DNA from: Gemmatimonadota bacterium
GTDB lineage: Bacteria; Gemmatimonadota; Gemmatimonadetes; Longimicrobiales; Longimicrobiaceae
Length of the DNA stretch: 37,499 bases
Direction: 5' to 3'
Assembly (NCBI GenBank): GCA_028287185.1
Contig: JAQBQD010000128.1
Location: 1 to 37,499, forward strand
In this document: piece after piece, positions 27,410-36,249 of the stretch
Layout: the number at the start of each line of letters is the position of its first letter
Position numbering within the stretch: position 1 is the stretch's first letter
Program-made: the position numbers and the translations under genes
The notes under the pieces: generated by a model
Told to the model about the DNA's origin: nothing
Database searches by the model: none
Seen by the model: the letters and a program-made list of their open reading frames with translations, nothing else

Positions 27410-29323
27410 TCAGAGCCTCTTCAGGTACTCCAGCAGCGCCGCGCGCTCCGCGGGCGTCAGGTCGGTGCCGAAGCGGGGCCCGCTGTGGCCGGTGTTGCGG
27501 TTGCCGACCCGGCGCGTGTCCAGGACCCGGCTCGGCTGCCCGGTGACGCCCAGCCCCACCTTCTGCGGATCGAACTCGCCGGGCCCCGTCTGGAAGGTCA
27601 CGGGCCGCTGGGCAGCGGGCAGCAGCAGGTCGTGAAGGGTGGGCACCGAGCCGTTGTGGAGGAAGGGCGCCGTGGCCCAGATCCCGGCCAGGGGCCGGGC
27701 CGTCCACCGGCTGGTGGTGCGCCAGTCCGCCGTGGGGCCGCGGAACGAGGCCAGCGACTCGGCCGGCACGGGAAAGATCCGGAACATCTGCGTCTCCACC
27801 CCGGCCAGCAGCGTCGCCGCCCAGTCCGTGAAGTGCCGCCCGTCCTGCATGGGCAGGGCGAAGTTCACCAGCCGCCGGTCGTCCGTGCCCACCGCGTCGG
27901 GCCCGTAGGTGGTGTCGGCGGGCGGGCTGGTGTGGCAGCTGGCGCACCGCCGCGCGAAGGTGCGCTGCCCCTGCGCCGCCAGCGCGGGATCGATGCGGCC
28001 CAGCACGTCCTGCGGCCAGCGCGGAGGCGTGATGGCGCGCGTGGTCATCTCCAGGAAGTGCAGCGCGTACGGGTCCAGCGTGGAGATCAGCGTGGTGCTG
28101 TCGTACACGGCGCCCACCCCCAGCGCCTGGCCGATGTTGCGCTGCATGACGGAGTTGGTGTTGCCGTCGTAGTGCAGCCACGGCTGCGCCCCGAAGCCCC
28201 ACAGGAAGGGGTAGCTGACGGGCGCGGTGTTGGGCGTGGTGTCCTGCGGGAACAGGATGTTGCGCGCCGTTCCGAACGCGTCCACCCGCCCCCACCCGGC
28301 GACGGTGGTGGTCACGGTGGGGATGGTGCGGTGGAACGACGCGATCCGCGCCCGCATGAGCCGCACGGTGAGCACCACGTCGGACAGGAAGGCCTCGACG
28401 TGCTTGGCCGGGCTCAGCTCGCCCGAGGCGTTGCGCACCATGCGGGTGCCCGCGCCCACCGAGTCGTCGGGCACGATGGCGTCCGCCTCGGCGGCGGCGC
28501 TGGCGTAGGTCAGCCGCTCCGGCAGCGGCGGCGCGGACTCGATGTCCGGCTGCACGCCGCCGGCGGCGCTGCGCGGCGCCACCTGCAGCCCCAGCAGCAT
28601 GTCCTCGGGGGGGTGGGCCCGCTCGCGCTCGACCGCCTTGCGCACCCAGCCCAGCAGCCGCAGCGCGTCGGCGTCGTGCTCGGCCTCGCGCGACAGGCTC
28701 TCCACGTCGCGCACCAGGCGCCCCGTCTCGCCGCGCACCTGCACCGGCAGCTGCGGGCTGCCCGGCTCGTCGCCCCGCCGCAGCCGCCAGATGAACTCCA
28801 GCAGCGCCACCGGGTCTTCGGCGGTGTGCTTCATCGACGCCTTCAGGTCGGCCTTGAAGGTGTCGGCCTCGAAGTTGGAGGGCGCGCCGTCGATGCGGAG
28901 CGCGGTGCCGCGGTAGGTGATCTCGTTGACGTGGCAGGCGGCGCAGTTGAACCCGGTCATGCGGATTCCCAGCAGGCGCGTGTCCACGGTGGGCGCCGCC
29001 GTCATGCCGATGGGCAGCCCGTCCGGGTCGCCGGGATCGGAAATCAGGCCGAAGCGCTCGGGCTGCTCCAGGAAGGGCCGGCGCGTGGTCACGCTCTCCA
29101 GCGCGCGGAACCAGGCGTACGGCAGCACCTCGCTGCCCTCGGCCATGTGGTAGAGCTGCCGGCGCTGCGCCGAGTCCAGCCCCGACTCCAGCAGCCGCAC
29201 CACGCCCGGCTTCTCGCCCGCGGGGTACGCCGGCTCGGGTGCGCCCCCCGCCTGCCAGCCGAAGCCGGCCAGCACCGACGCGGCGGAAGCCACGAGCAAA
29301 GCACCGCGTGTCCGCGTGATCAT
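27410..29323 (-). CDS. RoxA-like di-haem cytochrome c
   Basis: 637 residues. ATG 29323 has GAGG at 6 nt and gives a signal peptide (MITRTRGALLVASAASVLAG). Two haem sites: Cys127-x2-Cys130-His131 (FNCAACH) and Cys460-x2-Cys463-His464 (RCASCHTSP). Around them are features shared with rubber oxygenase RoxA and its relatives: YHMAEGSEVLPYAWFRALE, DGLPIGMT, IDGAPSNFEADTF, SYPFLWGFGAQPWLHYDGN, and late in the chain WTARPLAGIWATAPFLHNGS, the part shared with MauG/di-haem peroxidases. RoxA cleaves polyisoprene outside the cell; many relatives have other or unknown substrates. No rubber-related gene is nearby, so oxygenase or peroxidase activity on an unknown substrate is as far as the sequence goes. 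The gene is a separate unit with its own promoter and terminator. Confidence 0.87.
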   Translation of the reverse strand: MITRTRGALLVASAASVLAGFGWQAGGAPEPAYPAGEKPGVVRLLESGLDSAQRRQLYHMAEGSEVLPYAWFRALESVTTRRPFLEQPERFGLISDPGDPDGLPIGMTAAPTVDTRLLGIRMTGFNCAACHVNEITYRGTALRIDGAPSNFEADTFKADLKASMKHTAEDPVALLEFIWRLRRGDEPGSPQLPVQVRGETGRLVRDVESLSREAEHDADALRLLGWVRKAVERERAHPPEDMLLGLQVAPRSAAGGVQPDIESAPPLPERLTYASAAAEADAIVPDDSVGAGTRMVRNASGELSPAKHVEAFLSDVVLTVRLMRARIASFHRTIPTVTTTVAGWGRVDAFGTARNILFPQDTTPNTAPVSYPFLWGFGAQPWLHYDGNTNSVMQRNIGQALGVGAVYDSTTLISTLDPYALHFLEMTTRAITPPRWPQDVLGRIDPALAAQGQRTFARRCASCHTSPPADTTYGPDAVGTDDRRLVNFALPMQDGRHFTDWAATLLAGVETQMFRIFPVPAESLASFRGPTADWRTTSRWTARPLAGIWATAPFLHNGSVPTLHDLLLPAAQRPVTFQTGPGEFDPQKVGLGVTGQPSRVLDTRRVGNRNTGHSGPRFGTDLTPAERAALLEYLKRL

Positions 29324-29428
29324 CGTATCCTCATGGGAAGCTCGGCCGGCGTGGTGATGGGGTACCGCGAGAACGACAGGGGGGCCCGCGTGGTTTTTCA
29401 TTGTCGCAAAGCGTGCGGCCATGAACAC

Positions 29429-29457
29429 AGCCTAATGCCCAGGCGCGCGAAACACAA
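29429..29457 (-). promoter_or_regulatory. Promoter of the RoxA-like gene
   Basis: On the minus strand TTGTGT (29457-29452), 17 bp, TAGGCT (29434-29429). Transcription would begin near 29422, which excludes the in-frame ATG at 29428 as start and leaves a leader of about 100 nt. Confidence 0.5.
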
Positions 29458-29602
29458 GCGATTCGTTCGCCCCGGGTGTTCCGGAAAACGGGACACAGAT
29501 CCAAGCGTTTGGCGCCTGGCGAGTTCGCCCTGCATCCCGATTCGGCGGCCGTCGCGCCAGGTGCCCGGAACGTCGCCTGGCCATTCGTACGCCGGGAAAG
29601 AA

Positions 29603-29640
29603 AACGGCGGTATCGGGAGTCCGGATCGCGTACCGCCGTT
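29603..29640. other. Hairpin in a divergent gap
   Basis: A perfect 10-bp stem, AACGGCGGTA with TACCGCCGTT, loop of 18 nt, followed by CGTGG. It looks like the terminators of this genome but lies between two divergent genes where no plus-strand gene ends. It may protect the downstream gene, or it may mark a lost gene. Confidence 0.45.
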
Positions 29641-29783
29641 CGTGGAACAGGCGACTGCCGAACGCGTGGGACGCGGGGCGCGTGTTGCGGATCGGGTCAG
29701 ATGCGGCGCGCGTCAGAGCCGGCCGCGCCCGCGCGTTTCCCTGCTGTCCCACCGGCCTCGAACCGAGTCTCCCGATCCGATCG

Positions 29784-30599
29784 ATGAACATCTCCCTTCG
29801 TCTGATGCGCGGCGCACGCGCGCCCTTGGTGGCGGCGGTCCTCGCGGCGGCGCCCGCCGCGATCCACGCGCAGGCCGCCCGCGCCACCGTCCGCGGGCGG
29901 GTGGTGGAAGCGGCCACGGGCAACCCGGTGGCGGGCGCCCTGGTGAGCTTCCCGGACCTGCGGAAGCGCGCCTTCACCGACCGTACAGGCACATTCACCA
30001 TCCGCGACGTGCCGGTGGGCGGGCAGCGGCTGGAGGCGGCGCAGCTCGGGTTCCGGCTCGCGGGGCGTGTGCTGGAGGTGCCGGCGGCGGACTCGCTGAC
30101 GCTGCGGCTGGAGCCCGATCCCGTGGTGCTGCAGGGCGTCACGGCGCAGGTGGACCGGCTGGAGCACCGCCGCGTGCACGCCACCCTGGCCTCGCGCACG
30201 TACGACGCGCAGCAGATGGCCGTGTTCGGGCATCCCAACCCCGTGGACTTCCTGCGCAACGTGGCCAACCTGCGCATCGCGCCGTGCAATGCCGGCGAGC
30301 TGTACGGCGGGCCAGGCGGCCGCGGCGACTGCGTGAACTCGCGCGGGGTGATGGAGCGCGTGCAGGTGGTGATGGACGAGCGCGTGGAGCGCGGCGGCAT
30401 CGACCTGCTCAACGCCCTGCCGCTGCAGGCGATCTACCGGATCGAGGTCTACGAGGGCGGAAGCCTGGTGGTGGTCTACACGAAGTCGTTCATGGAGGCC
30501 ATGCTGCGCATGCACCGCGAGCTGCACCCCATCAACTCCTTTCGCCGCATGACCGACGCCGCCGCCCCAGGCCCGCAGCCCATCGGCGGCACGCCGTAG
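29784..30599 (+). CDS. Carboxypeptidase-regulatory-domain protein with plug-like domain
   Basis: 271 residues. Signal peptide from ATG 29784 (MNISLRLMRGARAPLVAAVL ... AAIHAQ). Residues about 33-115 are a CarboxypepD_reg (PF13620-type) beta-sandwich: ATVRGRVVEAATGNPVAGAL, GTFTIRDVPVGGQRLEAAQL. The rest resembles the plug of a TonB-dependent receptor (PNPVDFLRNVANLRIAPC, RVQVVMDERVERGGIDLLN, IYRIEVYEGGSLVVVYTK) without any barrel. A Cys pair (168, 183) could form a disulphide in the plug loop. Barrel-less proteins of this build are frequent in Gemmatimonadota and Bacteroidota-like genomes; the role is unknown, perhaps surface binding. Confidence 0.82.
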   Translation: MNISLRLMRGARAPLVAAVLAAAPAAIHAQAARATVRGRVVEAATGNPVAGALVSFPDLRKRAFTDRTGTFTIRDVPVGGQRLEAAQLGFRLAGRVLEVPAADSLTLRLEPDPVVLQGVTAQVDRLEHRRVHATLASRTYDAQQMAVFGHPNPVDFLRNVANLRIAPCNAGELYGGPGGRGDCVNSRGVMERVQVVMDERVERGGIDLLNALPLQAIYRIEVYEGGSLVVVYTKSFMEAMLRMHRELHPINSFRRMTDAAAPGPQPIGGTP

Positions 30600-30670
30600 C
30601 TCCGCCTCCGATCGCGGCAGTCGCGTCCGGTCGATCGACGGATCGCGTCCGACGTTCGCTGGATGATGAC

Positions 30671-30701
30671 GCCCGCTCCCACCTTCGTCGTGGAGGCGGG
30701 C
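30671..30701 (+). terminator. Terminator of the regulatory/plug-protein gene
   Basis: GCCCGCTCCCAC pairs with GTGGAGGCGGGC with two imperfect pairs, followed by TTCGTCC. It lies 72 bp after the stop. Confidence 0.6.
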
Positions 30702-30899
30702 TTCGTCCGTTCGGCGGATGGAATCCGGCTCGACGCATCCCGTCCATCGTCACGCCTGCGTTTCCGTCGAACCTGGGCTGGACGGATTCGGCTCGATCCC
30801 ACGCCGGCGAAACGGCGGACGAACCGCGGCCGGCGGCATGATTCTGGCCCCCGGCGGCGGCGAAATCGTACCGAATCTCCACGTCTGCCGGGACGTTCG

Positions 30900-32363
30900 A
30901 TGCCCTCCGTCCGCACCCGCCCGTCTCCCGCGCTTCCCCCGAAACCCGCTTCGCCCGTCAACCCCCTGCCCTGGGTGCAGGTAGCGGAAGGGGCGCCCTA
31001 CTTCGTGACGGAGCACGGGGCGGCATGGACGCCGGTGGGGCACAACGAAGCCATCACCTGGCCCAACCTGGCGCCGCTGTTCCGGCGGCGTGACCCGGAG
31101 GCGGTGGAGGCGCACCTCCGGGAGCTGGTCGGCAAGGGCATCACCGTCATTCGGCTGATGCTGGAGTATGCGCACCGCGAGCACCGCTACATCGAGCGGC
31201 CGGTGGGCGTGTTCGCACCCAACATGGTGCGCCTGTGGGACGACCTGTTCGCGATCTGCGAACGGGTGGGAATGCGCATCCTGCTGACGCCGTTCGACAC
31301 CTACTTCACCTGGGTGCGCTGGGCCAGGCACCCGTACAACCAGCGCAACGGCGGCCCTTGCGACGACCGCGCACGCCTGCTGCTGTGCCGTGACACGCGC
31401 GACGCCGTGATGCGGCGCCTGGCGTTCGCGGCCGAGCGCTGGGGCGGCGGCGGGGCCCTGTTCGCGTGGGACCTGTGGAACGAGCTGCACCCCGCGCAGG
31501 GCGGGTGGCGCTTCGACGAGATGGGCGAGTTCATCGCGGAGGTCGGCGGCCACCTGCGCGACGTGGAGCTGCGCCTGCACGGCCGCGCCCACCCGCAGAC
31601 CGTCTCCGTCTTCGGCCCCGAGCTGCTGACCAGCCCTCCCCTCGGCGAGCTGATCTTCCGGCACCCGGCGCTGCACTTCGCCAGCACGCACCTGTACGAG
31701 AAGGGCACGATCGACGATCCGCGCGACACCGTGGGGGCGGCCCTCAGCACGGGGCGCCTGGTGCGCGACGCGCTGGCCGAGATCCGCGATTCCCGGCCGT
31801 TCCTGGACAGCGAGCACGGTCCCATCCACCGCTTCAAGGACCACCACAAGACGCTGCCCCACGCCTTCGACGACGAGTACTTCCGCCACATGCAGTGGGC
31901 GCACCTGGCGTCCGGCGGCGCCGGGGGCGGCATGCGCTGGCCCAACCGCCACCCGCACGTGCTGACCCCTGGGATGCACGAGGCCCAGGCCGCGCTCGCC
32001 CGCTTCCTGCCCCTCGTGGACTGGCCGCGCTTCCGCCGGCGCTGCCTGAACGACGGGGTGTCGGTGGATGGAGCCTCGCTCGCCGCATTCGCGTGCGGCG
32101 ACGACGCGCAGTCGGTCGCGTGGCTGCTGCGCACGGACAGCATCGGCCCGGACGGCCGGCTGCGCGCCGACGCGGCGCCGGTGCACGCGCGGCTGCACGT
32201 TCCCGGGCTCGCCCCGGGCCGCTACCGCGTGACCGCGTGGGACACGTCCACCGGCCGGGAGCTATCCACCGATCTGCACGACGCGGGGGACGGCGGCCTG
32301 CACCTGCCGCTGCCCCCCGTCGCCACCGACCTCGCGCTCGCCATCCGCCGCGCGGACGGCTGA
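30900..32363 (+). CDS. GH5-like glycoside hydrolase
   Basis: 487 residues from ATG 30900; the frame is open to 30663, but the extra part is not protein-like. No signal peptide is evident, so it may be cytosolic. The TIM-barrel features of family 5/cellulase-like hydrolases (PF00150) are visible: VGHNEAITWPNLAPLFRRRD, GITVIRLMLEYAH, LWDDLFAICERVGMRILLTP, acid/base Glu195 in AWDLWNELHP, FASTHLYEKGTIDD and nucleophile Glu305 in PFLDSEHGPI. The last 100 residues are a small beta domain (LAPGRYRVTAWDTSTGREL). Substrate cannot be told; mannan or glucan are common in the family. It is a single-gene unit, convergent with glf. Confidence 0.82.
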   Translation: MPSVRTRPSPALPPKPASPVNPLPWVQVAEGAPYFVTEHGAAWTPVGHNEAITWPNLAPLFRRRDPEAVEAHLRELVGKGITVIRLMLEYAHREHRYIERPVGVFAPNMVRLWDDLFAICERVGMRILLTPFDTYFTWVRWARHPYNQRNGGPCDDRARLLLCRDTRDAVMRRLAFAAERWGGGGALFAWDLWNELHPAQGGWRFDEMGEFIAEVGGHLRDVELRLHGRAHPQTVSVFGPELLTSPPLGELIFRHPALHFASTHLYEKGTIDDPRDTVGAALSTGRLVRDALAEIRDSRPFLDSEHGPIHRFKDHHKTLPHAFDDEYFRHMQWAHLASGGAGGGMRWPNRHPHVLTPGMHEAQAALARFLPLVDWPRFRRRCLNDGVSVDGASLAAFACGDDAQSVAWLLRTDSIGPDGRLRADAAPVHARLHVPGLAPGRYRVTAWDTSTGRELSTDLHDAGDGGLHLPLPPVATDLALAIRRADG

Positions 32364-32563
32364 CGGCGTGCGATCCGGCCTTTCTGATCTCGATCGACCG
32401 GAGGCGGCCTGGGGCAACGCTTTGCTCGATTCGCCGATCGCGTCCACTCCGAAACCGAAGGGCTCGAGATCAGCGGCGGTTCTATCCATCGAGATCCACG
32501 ATTGCCGGTTATGGCGATCCTGATCCCTTCCTCGGATCCGGAGCCCCGGTGGAGGTCCGCGCC

Positions 32564-33727
32564 TCACACCGTCGGCTGGACCGCGGCGGCGGCTACGGTG
32601 GATGCCAGCGCACGGCGGCCGTTCTCCGCGGGGCGCTTGGCGCCGGTGATGCGGTCGTAGACGGAGAGCGCCTGGGCCACCACCTGGTCCATGTTGTAGT
32701 ACTTGTACGTGGCCAGGCGTCCGACGAAGTGCACGCCGGGGGTGGCGTCGGCCATGGCCTTGTAGCGGCGGTACAGCTCCGCGTTCTCCTCGCGCGGCAC
32801 GGGATAGTACGGGTCGCCGTCGTCGCACGGGTACTCGTAGACGATGCTGGTGCGGGGGTGCTCCTGGCCCGTCAGGTACTTGAACTCGGTGACGCGCGTG
32901 AACGGCTGCTCGTTGGGGTAGTTCACCACGGGCGCCGGCTGGAAGACGGGCGCGTTCACCGTCTCGTGCCGGAAGACCAGCGAGCGGTACGGAAGCTTGC
33001 CCTGGCAGCAGTCGAAGAACTCGTCCACGGGGCCCGTGTAGACCACCTCGCGGTAGGGGATGACGCCCTCGATCTCACGGTAGTCCGTGTTCAGCATCAC
33101 CTTGATGGTGGGGTGCGCCAGCATCCGCTCGAACATGCGGGTGTAGCCGTGCAGCGGCATGGCCTGGTACGTGTCGGTGAAGTAGCGATCGTCGCGGTTG
33201 GTGCGGGTGGGCACGCGCGCCGTGACCGAGGCGTCCAGCTCCGACGGGTCCATGCCCCACTGCTTGCGCGTGTAGCCGCGGAAGAACTTCTCGTACAGCT
33301 CGCGCCCCACGGCCGACACCACCACGTCCTCGGAGGTGCGCACCGGGTCGCGGGCCTCGGCCACGGAGCGGAAGAACCTCTCCACCTCGAACGAGCTGAG
33401 GCTCAGCCCGTAGAGCTGGTTGATGGTGTCCAGGTTGATGGGGATGGGCACGAGCCGTCCGTCCACGCTGGCGCGGACGCGGTGCTCGTACGGCCGCCAC
33501 TGGGTGAAGCGCGACAGGTAGTCGAACACGCGGCGCGAGTTGGTGTGGAAGATGTGGGGCCCGTAGCGGTGGACCAGGATCCCCGCGTCGTCGTAGCAGT
33601 CGTAGGCGTTGCCGCCCACGTGGCCGCGCCGGTCCACCACCAGCACCCGCCTGCCGCCGTCGGCCGCCAGCCGCTCGGCCAGCACGCTGCCGGCGAACCC
33701 CGCGCCCACCACCAGGTAGTCGAACAT
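32564..33727 (-). CDS. glf: UDP-galactopyranose mutase
   Basis: 387 residues, normal length. Converts UDP-galactopyranose to UDP-galactofuranose with reduced FAD. Seen: dinucleotide fold MFDYLVVGAGFAGSVLAERL, the GGNAYD loop, HRYGPHIFHTN, IPINLDTINQLY, the conserved FFRGYTRKQWGMDPSEL with substrate Arg and Trp, RTNRDDRYFTD, and YYNMDQVVAQAL at the FAD end. The Ala-rich last 20 residues are extra. ATG 33727 overlaps the stop of the glycosyltransferase gene upstream (TGATG) with GGAGGA before it, so the two proteins are made together and probably serve one galactofuranose-containing glycan of the envelope. Confidence 0.97.
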   Translation of the reverse strand: MFDYLVVGAGFAGSVLAERLAADGGRRVLVVDRRGHVGGNAYDCYDDAGILVHRYGPHIFHTNSRRVFDYLSRFTQWRPYEHRVRASVDGRLVPIPINLDTINQLYGLSLSSFEVERFFRSVAEARDPVRTSEDVVVSAVGRELYEKFFRGYTRKQWGMDPSELDASVTARVPTRTNRDDRYFTDTYQAMPLHGYTRMFERMLAHPTIKVMLNTDYREIEGVIPYREVVYTGPVDEFFDCCQGKLPYRSLVFRHETVNAPVFQPAPVVNYPNEQPFTRVTEFKYLTGQEHPRTSIVYEYPCDDGDPYYPVPREENAELYRRYKAMADATPGVHFVGRLATYKYYNMDQVVAQALSVYDRITGAKRPAENGRRALASTVAAAAVQPTV

Positions 33728-35028
33728 CACTCCTCCATGCCGGCCGGTGCCGCCGCCATCCGCGCCGCGCGCGGGGCTCCCCCGCCCTGCCGCGCCGCCT
33801 CGCCCGGCATCGCCTCCGCCGGCCGCCTCGCCGCTGCCTGCCGCGCCCGTACCGCGCGCCGCGACTCGTCCCGGCGCACCGCGCCGTCCACCAGGTCCCG
33901 CATCCCCGCCCACACCCGGTCCCACGAGGTGCCGGCCAGCAGCGCGTCCACACCCGCCAGCCACGACGCGCGCGCGTCCGCGCCCATCGCCATGACCGAC
34001 TCGGCCTCCGCCACCCACTCGTCCACCGAAGCGGCGATGCGCACCAGGCCGCGCTCGCCGTAGGGGCTCACGACGTCGCGGATGGGCGTGGAGATGGCGG
34101 GCCGGCCGGCCGCCAGGTACTCGGGTGTCTTGGTGGGGCTGATGAAGCGCGTGGCGTCGTTCAGCGCAAAGGGCAGCATCGCCACGTCCCAGCCGGCGAC
34201 GTACGACGGCAGCTCGGTGTAGGCCTTCATCCCCAGGTAGTGCAGGTTGGGCAGGCGCGGCAGGTCGGCGGCGTCGATCTTGGCGAGCGGGCCCAGCATC
34301 ACGAGCTGCCAGCCCGGACGCGCCGCCGCGATGCCGGCCAGCAGCGCCAGGTCCACGCGCTCGTCGATCACCCCGAAGTATCCCAGCCGCGGTCCCGGGA
34401 TGCCCGCCTGGTCCGCCGGCTCGGGCAGCGGCGCGCGCGCGCGGCAAAAGTGCGCGGCGTCGATGCTGGACGCGAACAGGTGCACGCCGGGGTGGCGGCC
34501 GCGCTTGGCCGCGTACAGGCTGGCGCCCCCGGTGAACACCAGGTCCGCACGCCGCAGCAGCCCGGCCTCGCGCTCCAGCAGCACGGCGGGCGCGCCGCGG
34601 AACAGCGACAGCTCGTCCATGCAGTCGTATACCACCGCCGCGGGCCTCAGGTGGCTCGTGAAGGAGAGAGCCATCGGCGTGTAGTACCAGGCCACGAAGC
34701 GCCGCACGCCGTGCACGGCCAGCACCTCGTCCAGCAGCCGGCGCTGCGTCTCCTCCACCTGGCTCCACGACAGACCGTCGGGCAGGCGCATGCGCACCAC
34801 GCGCACTCCCTCGCGCTCCTCCGTCTCCACGCGCGCCGGGCCGGGGCCCCACACCGGCTCCTCCACGAAGAGCACCCGCCGCTCGCGGGCGAAGCGGCTC
34901 ATCAGGTGCTGCGGGCGCTGGTAGACGAAGTCCCAGCGCAGGTGCGACAGGCAGACCAGGTCGTACGTGCCGCCCCAGCGGGCGGCCGCGGCGGGCCCGG
35001 TGAAGCCGGAATGCGTGCGCGGATCCAA
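33727..35028 (-). CDS. Glycosyltransferase (GT-B) paired with glf
   Basis: 433 residues from a TTG start at 35028 with GGGAG five nt before; ATG codons upstream lie in Arg-rich, non-protein-like sequence, and the first downstream ATG would remove the conserved start WDFVYQRPQHLMSRFA. GT-B features: N-terminal Rossmann half (RRVLFVEEPVWGPGPARV, AAVVYDCMDELSLF), and a C-terminal donor half with PRLGYFGVIDERVDLALLAG, WQLVMLGP, LHYLGMKAYTELPSYVAGWD and FISPTKTPEYLAAGRPAIST, as in glycosyltransferase families 1/4. Glycosyltransferases of this type sit next to UDP-galactopyranose mutase in many genomes, which suggests a galactofuranosyl or related transferase. An Arg/Ala-rich tail of about 45 residues follows the domain. 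Confidence 0.88.
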   Translation of the reverse strand: MDPRTHSGFTGPAAAARWGGTYDLVCLSHLRWDFVYQRPQHLMSRFARERRVLFVEEPVWGPGPARVETEEREGVRVVRMRLPDGLSWSQVEETQRRLLDEVLAVHGVRRFVAWYYTPMALSFTSHLRPAAVVYDCMDELSLFRGAPAVLLEREAGLLRRADLVFTGGASLYAAKRGRHPGVHLFASSIDAAHFCRARAPLPEPADQAGIPGPRLGYFGVIDERVDLALLAGIAAARPGWQLVMLGPLAKIDAADLPRLPNLHYLGMKAYTELPSYVAGWDVAMLPFALNDATRFISPTKTPEYLAAGRPAISTPIRDVVSPYGERGLVRIAASVDEWVAEAESVMAMGADARASWLAGVDALLAGTSWDRVWAGMRDLVDGAVRRDESRRAVRARQAAARRPAEAMPGEAARQGGGAPRAARMAAAPAGMEE

Positions 35029-35487
35029 GGTGCTCCCTTCGTTCTCGTGGTTCCGGGTCGTCGCCCGCGCGCTTCCGCCGGGGCACGCCGCATCGGGCGG
35101 GCGCCGCCGTCCATGGACGGGCGCGGAACGCAGGGGATGGGCGGTATCGCAATCGCCCGGACTGTGGCTGGCCCGGGCGGGCGACTCAGGGAGGCATGGG
35201 AGAAAGCACCCGGCATGCCACGCCGGGGTCAGGAGCGGGCACGCCGCGGCAGCACGCGTGGCCCACGGATGGGGAAACATCCTGCGCATCCCCACCGCCA
35301 CCGAGGACCCCTCAGCTCCACCGTCGAAGCTCCGGGAACGTGTCCAACCTTCCCGTAGATGCATGGCGCAAGATCTCTTTCGGGCGCGGGGGCTCGACCA
35401 GGCGATGGCGATGGTGCACGGTACGGACGAGAACCGCTCCGGCTGATTCACACCTTTTCCTTCGTCCACGATCAGTCGATCAAATGA
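35029..35487. other. Gap upstream of the glycosyltransferase gene
   Basis: About 460 bp. No gene or clear promoter is recognised on either strand. The long minus-strand open frame running to 35469 is the empty extension of the glycosyltransferase frame. Confidence 0.35.
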
Positions 35488-35523
35488 ATCGAGGGTCTCC
35501 GAGCATGCTCGGAGACCCTCGAT
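35488..35523 (-). terminator. 36-bp perfect palindrome, terminator of the CGNR gene
   Basis: The left arm ATCGAGGGTCTCCGAGCA is followed directly by its exact reverse complement (18 bp each, centre GCATGC). It is 63 bp past the stop of the CGNR gene. As RNA it would fold into a stem of about 16 bp with a tight loop. Confidence 0.65.
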
Positions 35524-35586
35524 GGTGATCCACAGGCTGACACGAAGAGGCGAGTTTCTTCGCTGATGCCGATCGCCGTCGATCCG

Positions 35587-36198
35587 CTACGCGCCGCCCA
35601 CCTTCCGCCGGTAGAACGCGGCCGCCTTGGCGCGGTTGCCGCACGTCTCCATGCTGCACCAGCGGCGCGCGTGGTTCTTGGTGACGTCGTAGAAGAAGTT
35701 GAGGCACGGCGGGCTCTCGCACTTCCGCACCAGGGCCGGGGCGTCCTCCGCCAGCATCCGCGCGGCGGAGAGCGCGACCGGCGCCAGCACGTCCGCCGGA
35801 TCGCGGAGCGGGGCAAGCCAGCGCTCCACCACCCGCACCCCTTCGCGCGCCACCTGCGTAAAGCCCGGCCGGTTGCGGAGGACGGCGTTGACGGCCTCCA
35901 GCGCCTCCGCCGGCGCGGGGCGTCCCGCCGCCAGCCGCTCGGCCAGCGCGCGCAGCACACCGCGGAACTCGCGAGCCGCCTCCAGCGCCCGCTCGCCGTC
36001 CGGCGCATCCGCCCAGCGCGGCCCCGCTTCCCGCGCCTCCGCCACCGTCAGCGCGCCGGACGCCCGCCCCCAGCGCACCAGGTCCGCGTACGAGGCCAGC
36101 CGATCCACGCGCCCGCCGCCCGCCGCAGCCTCCGTGTTCACGAAGTCCAGGCACAGCCGGTTGGCGAGGAACGGGAACGACTCACCGGGTTTCATCAT
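35587..36198 (-). CDS. CGNR zinc-finger / ABATE-domain transcription regulator
   Basis: 203 residues (start at either of two adjacent ATGs, 36198 or 36195; GGAG is at 4 or 7 nt). The N-terminal ABATE domain (PF07336) shows FLANRLCLDFVNTEA and SYADLVRWGRASGAL. The C-terminal CGNR zinc finger (PF11706) shows Cys160-x4-Cys165 and Cys181-x4-Cys186-Gly-Asn-Arg (RRWCSMETCGNRAKAAAFYR). These proteins are thought to be stress-linked DNA-binding regulators; targets are unknown. A promoter 50 bp upstream and a palindromic terminator bound it as a single-gene unit. Confidence 0.93.
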   Translation of the reverse strand: MMKPGESFPFLANRLCLDFVNTEAAAGGGRVDRLASYADLVRWGRASGALTVAEAREAGPRWADAPDGERALEAAREFRGVLRALAERLAAGRPAPAEALEAVNAVLRNRPGFTQVAREGVRVVERWLAPLRDPADVLAPVALSAARMLAEDAPALVRKCESPPCLNFFYDVTKNHARRWCSMETCGNRAKAAAFYRRKVGGA

Positions 36199-36249
36199 TC
36201 TGCTCCAGCTCCAGGTCGCGGGCGCGTGTCGGCGCGCGTTCCGGCTCCA

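Noticed and set aside
27370..27410. tRNA T-loop-like sequence (GGATTCGATCC)
   Set aside because: No acceptor stem or anticodon arm around it; it lies next to the terminator stem.
29476..29787. 103-codon plus-strand frame
   Set aside because: It crosses the hairpin at 29603 and overlaps the better-supported start at 29784; composition is not protein-like.
27368..30841. 1157-codon plus-strand open frame
   Set aside because: It runs antisense through the RoxA-like gene and out of frame through the next gene; composition is Arg/Gly/His repeats.
31466..34063. 865-codon plus-strand open frame
   Set aside because: It is a shadow of the GH5-like gene and the antisense of glf and the glycosyltransferase.
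35488..35523. Perfect palindrome as an operator of the CGNR regulator
   Set aside because: It lies at the 3' end of that gene, far from its promoter; a terminator is the simpler reading.
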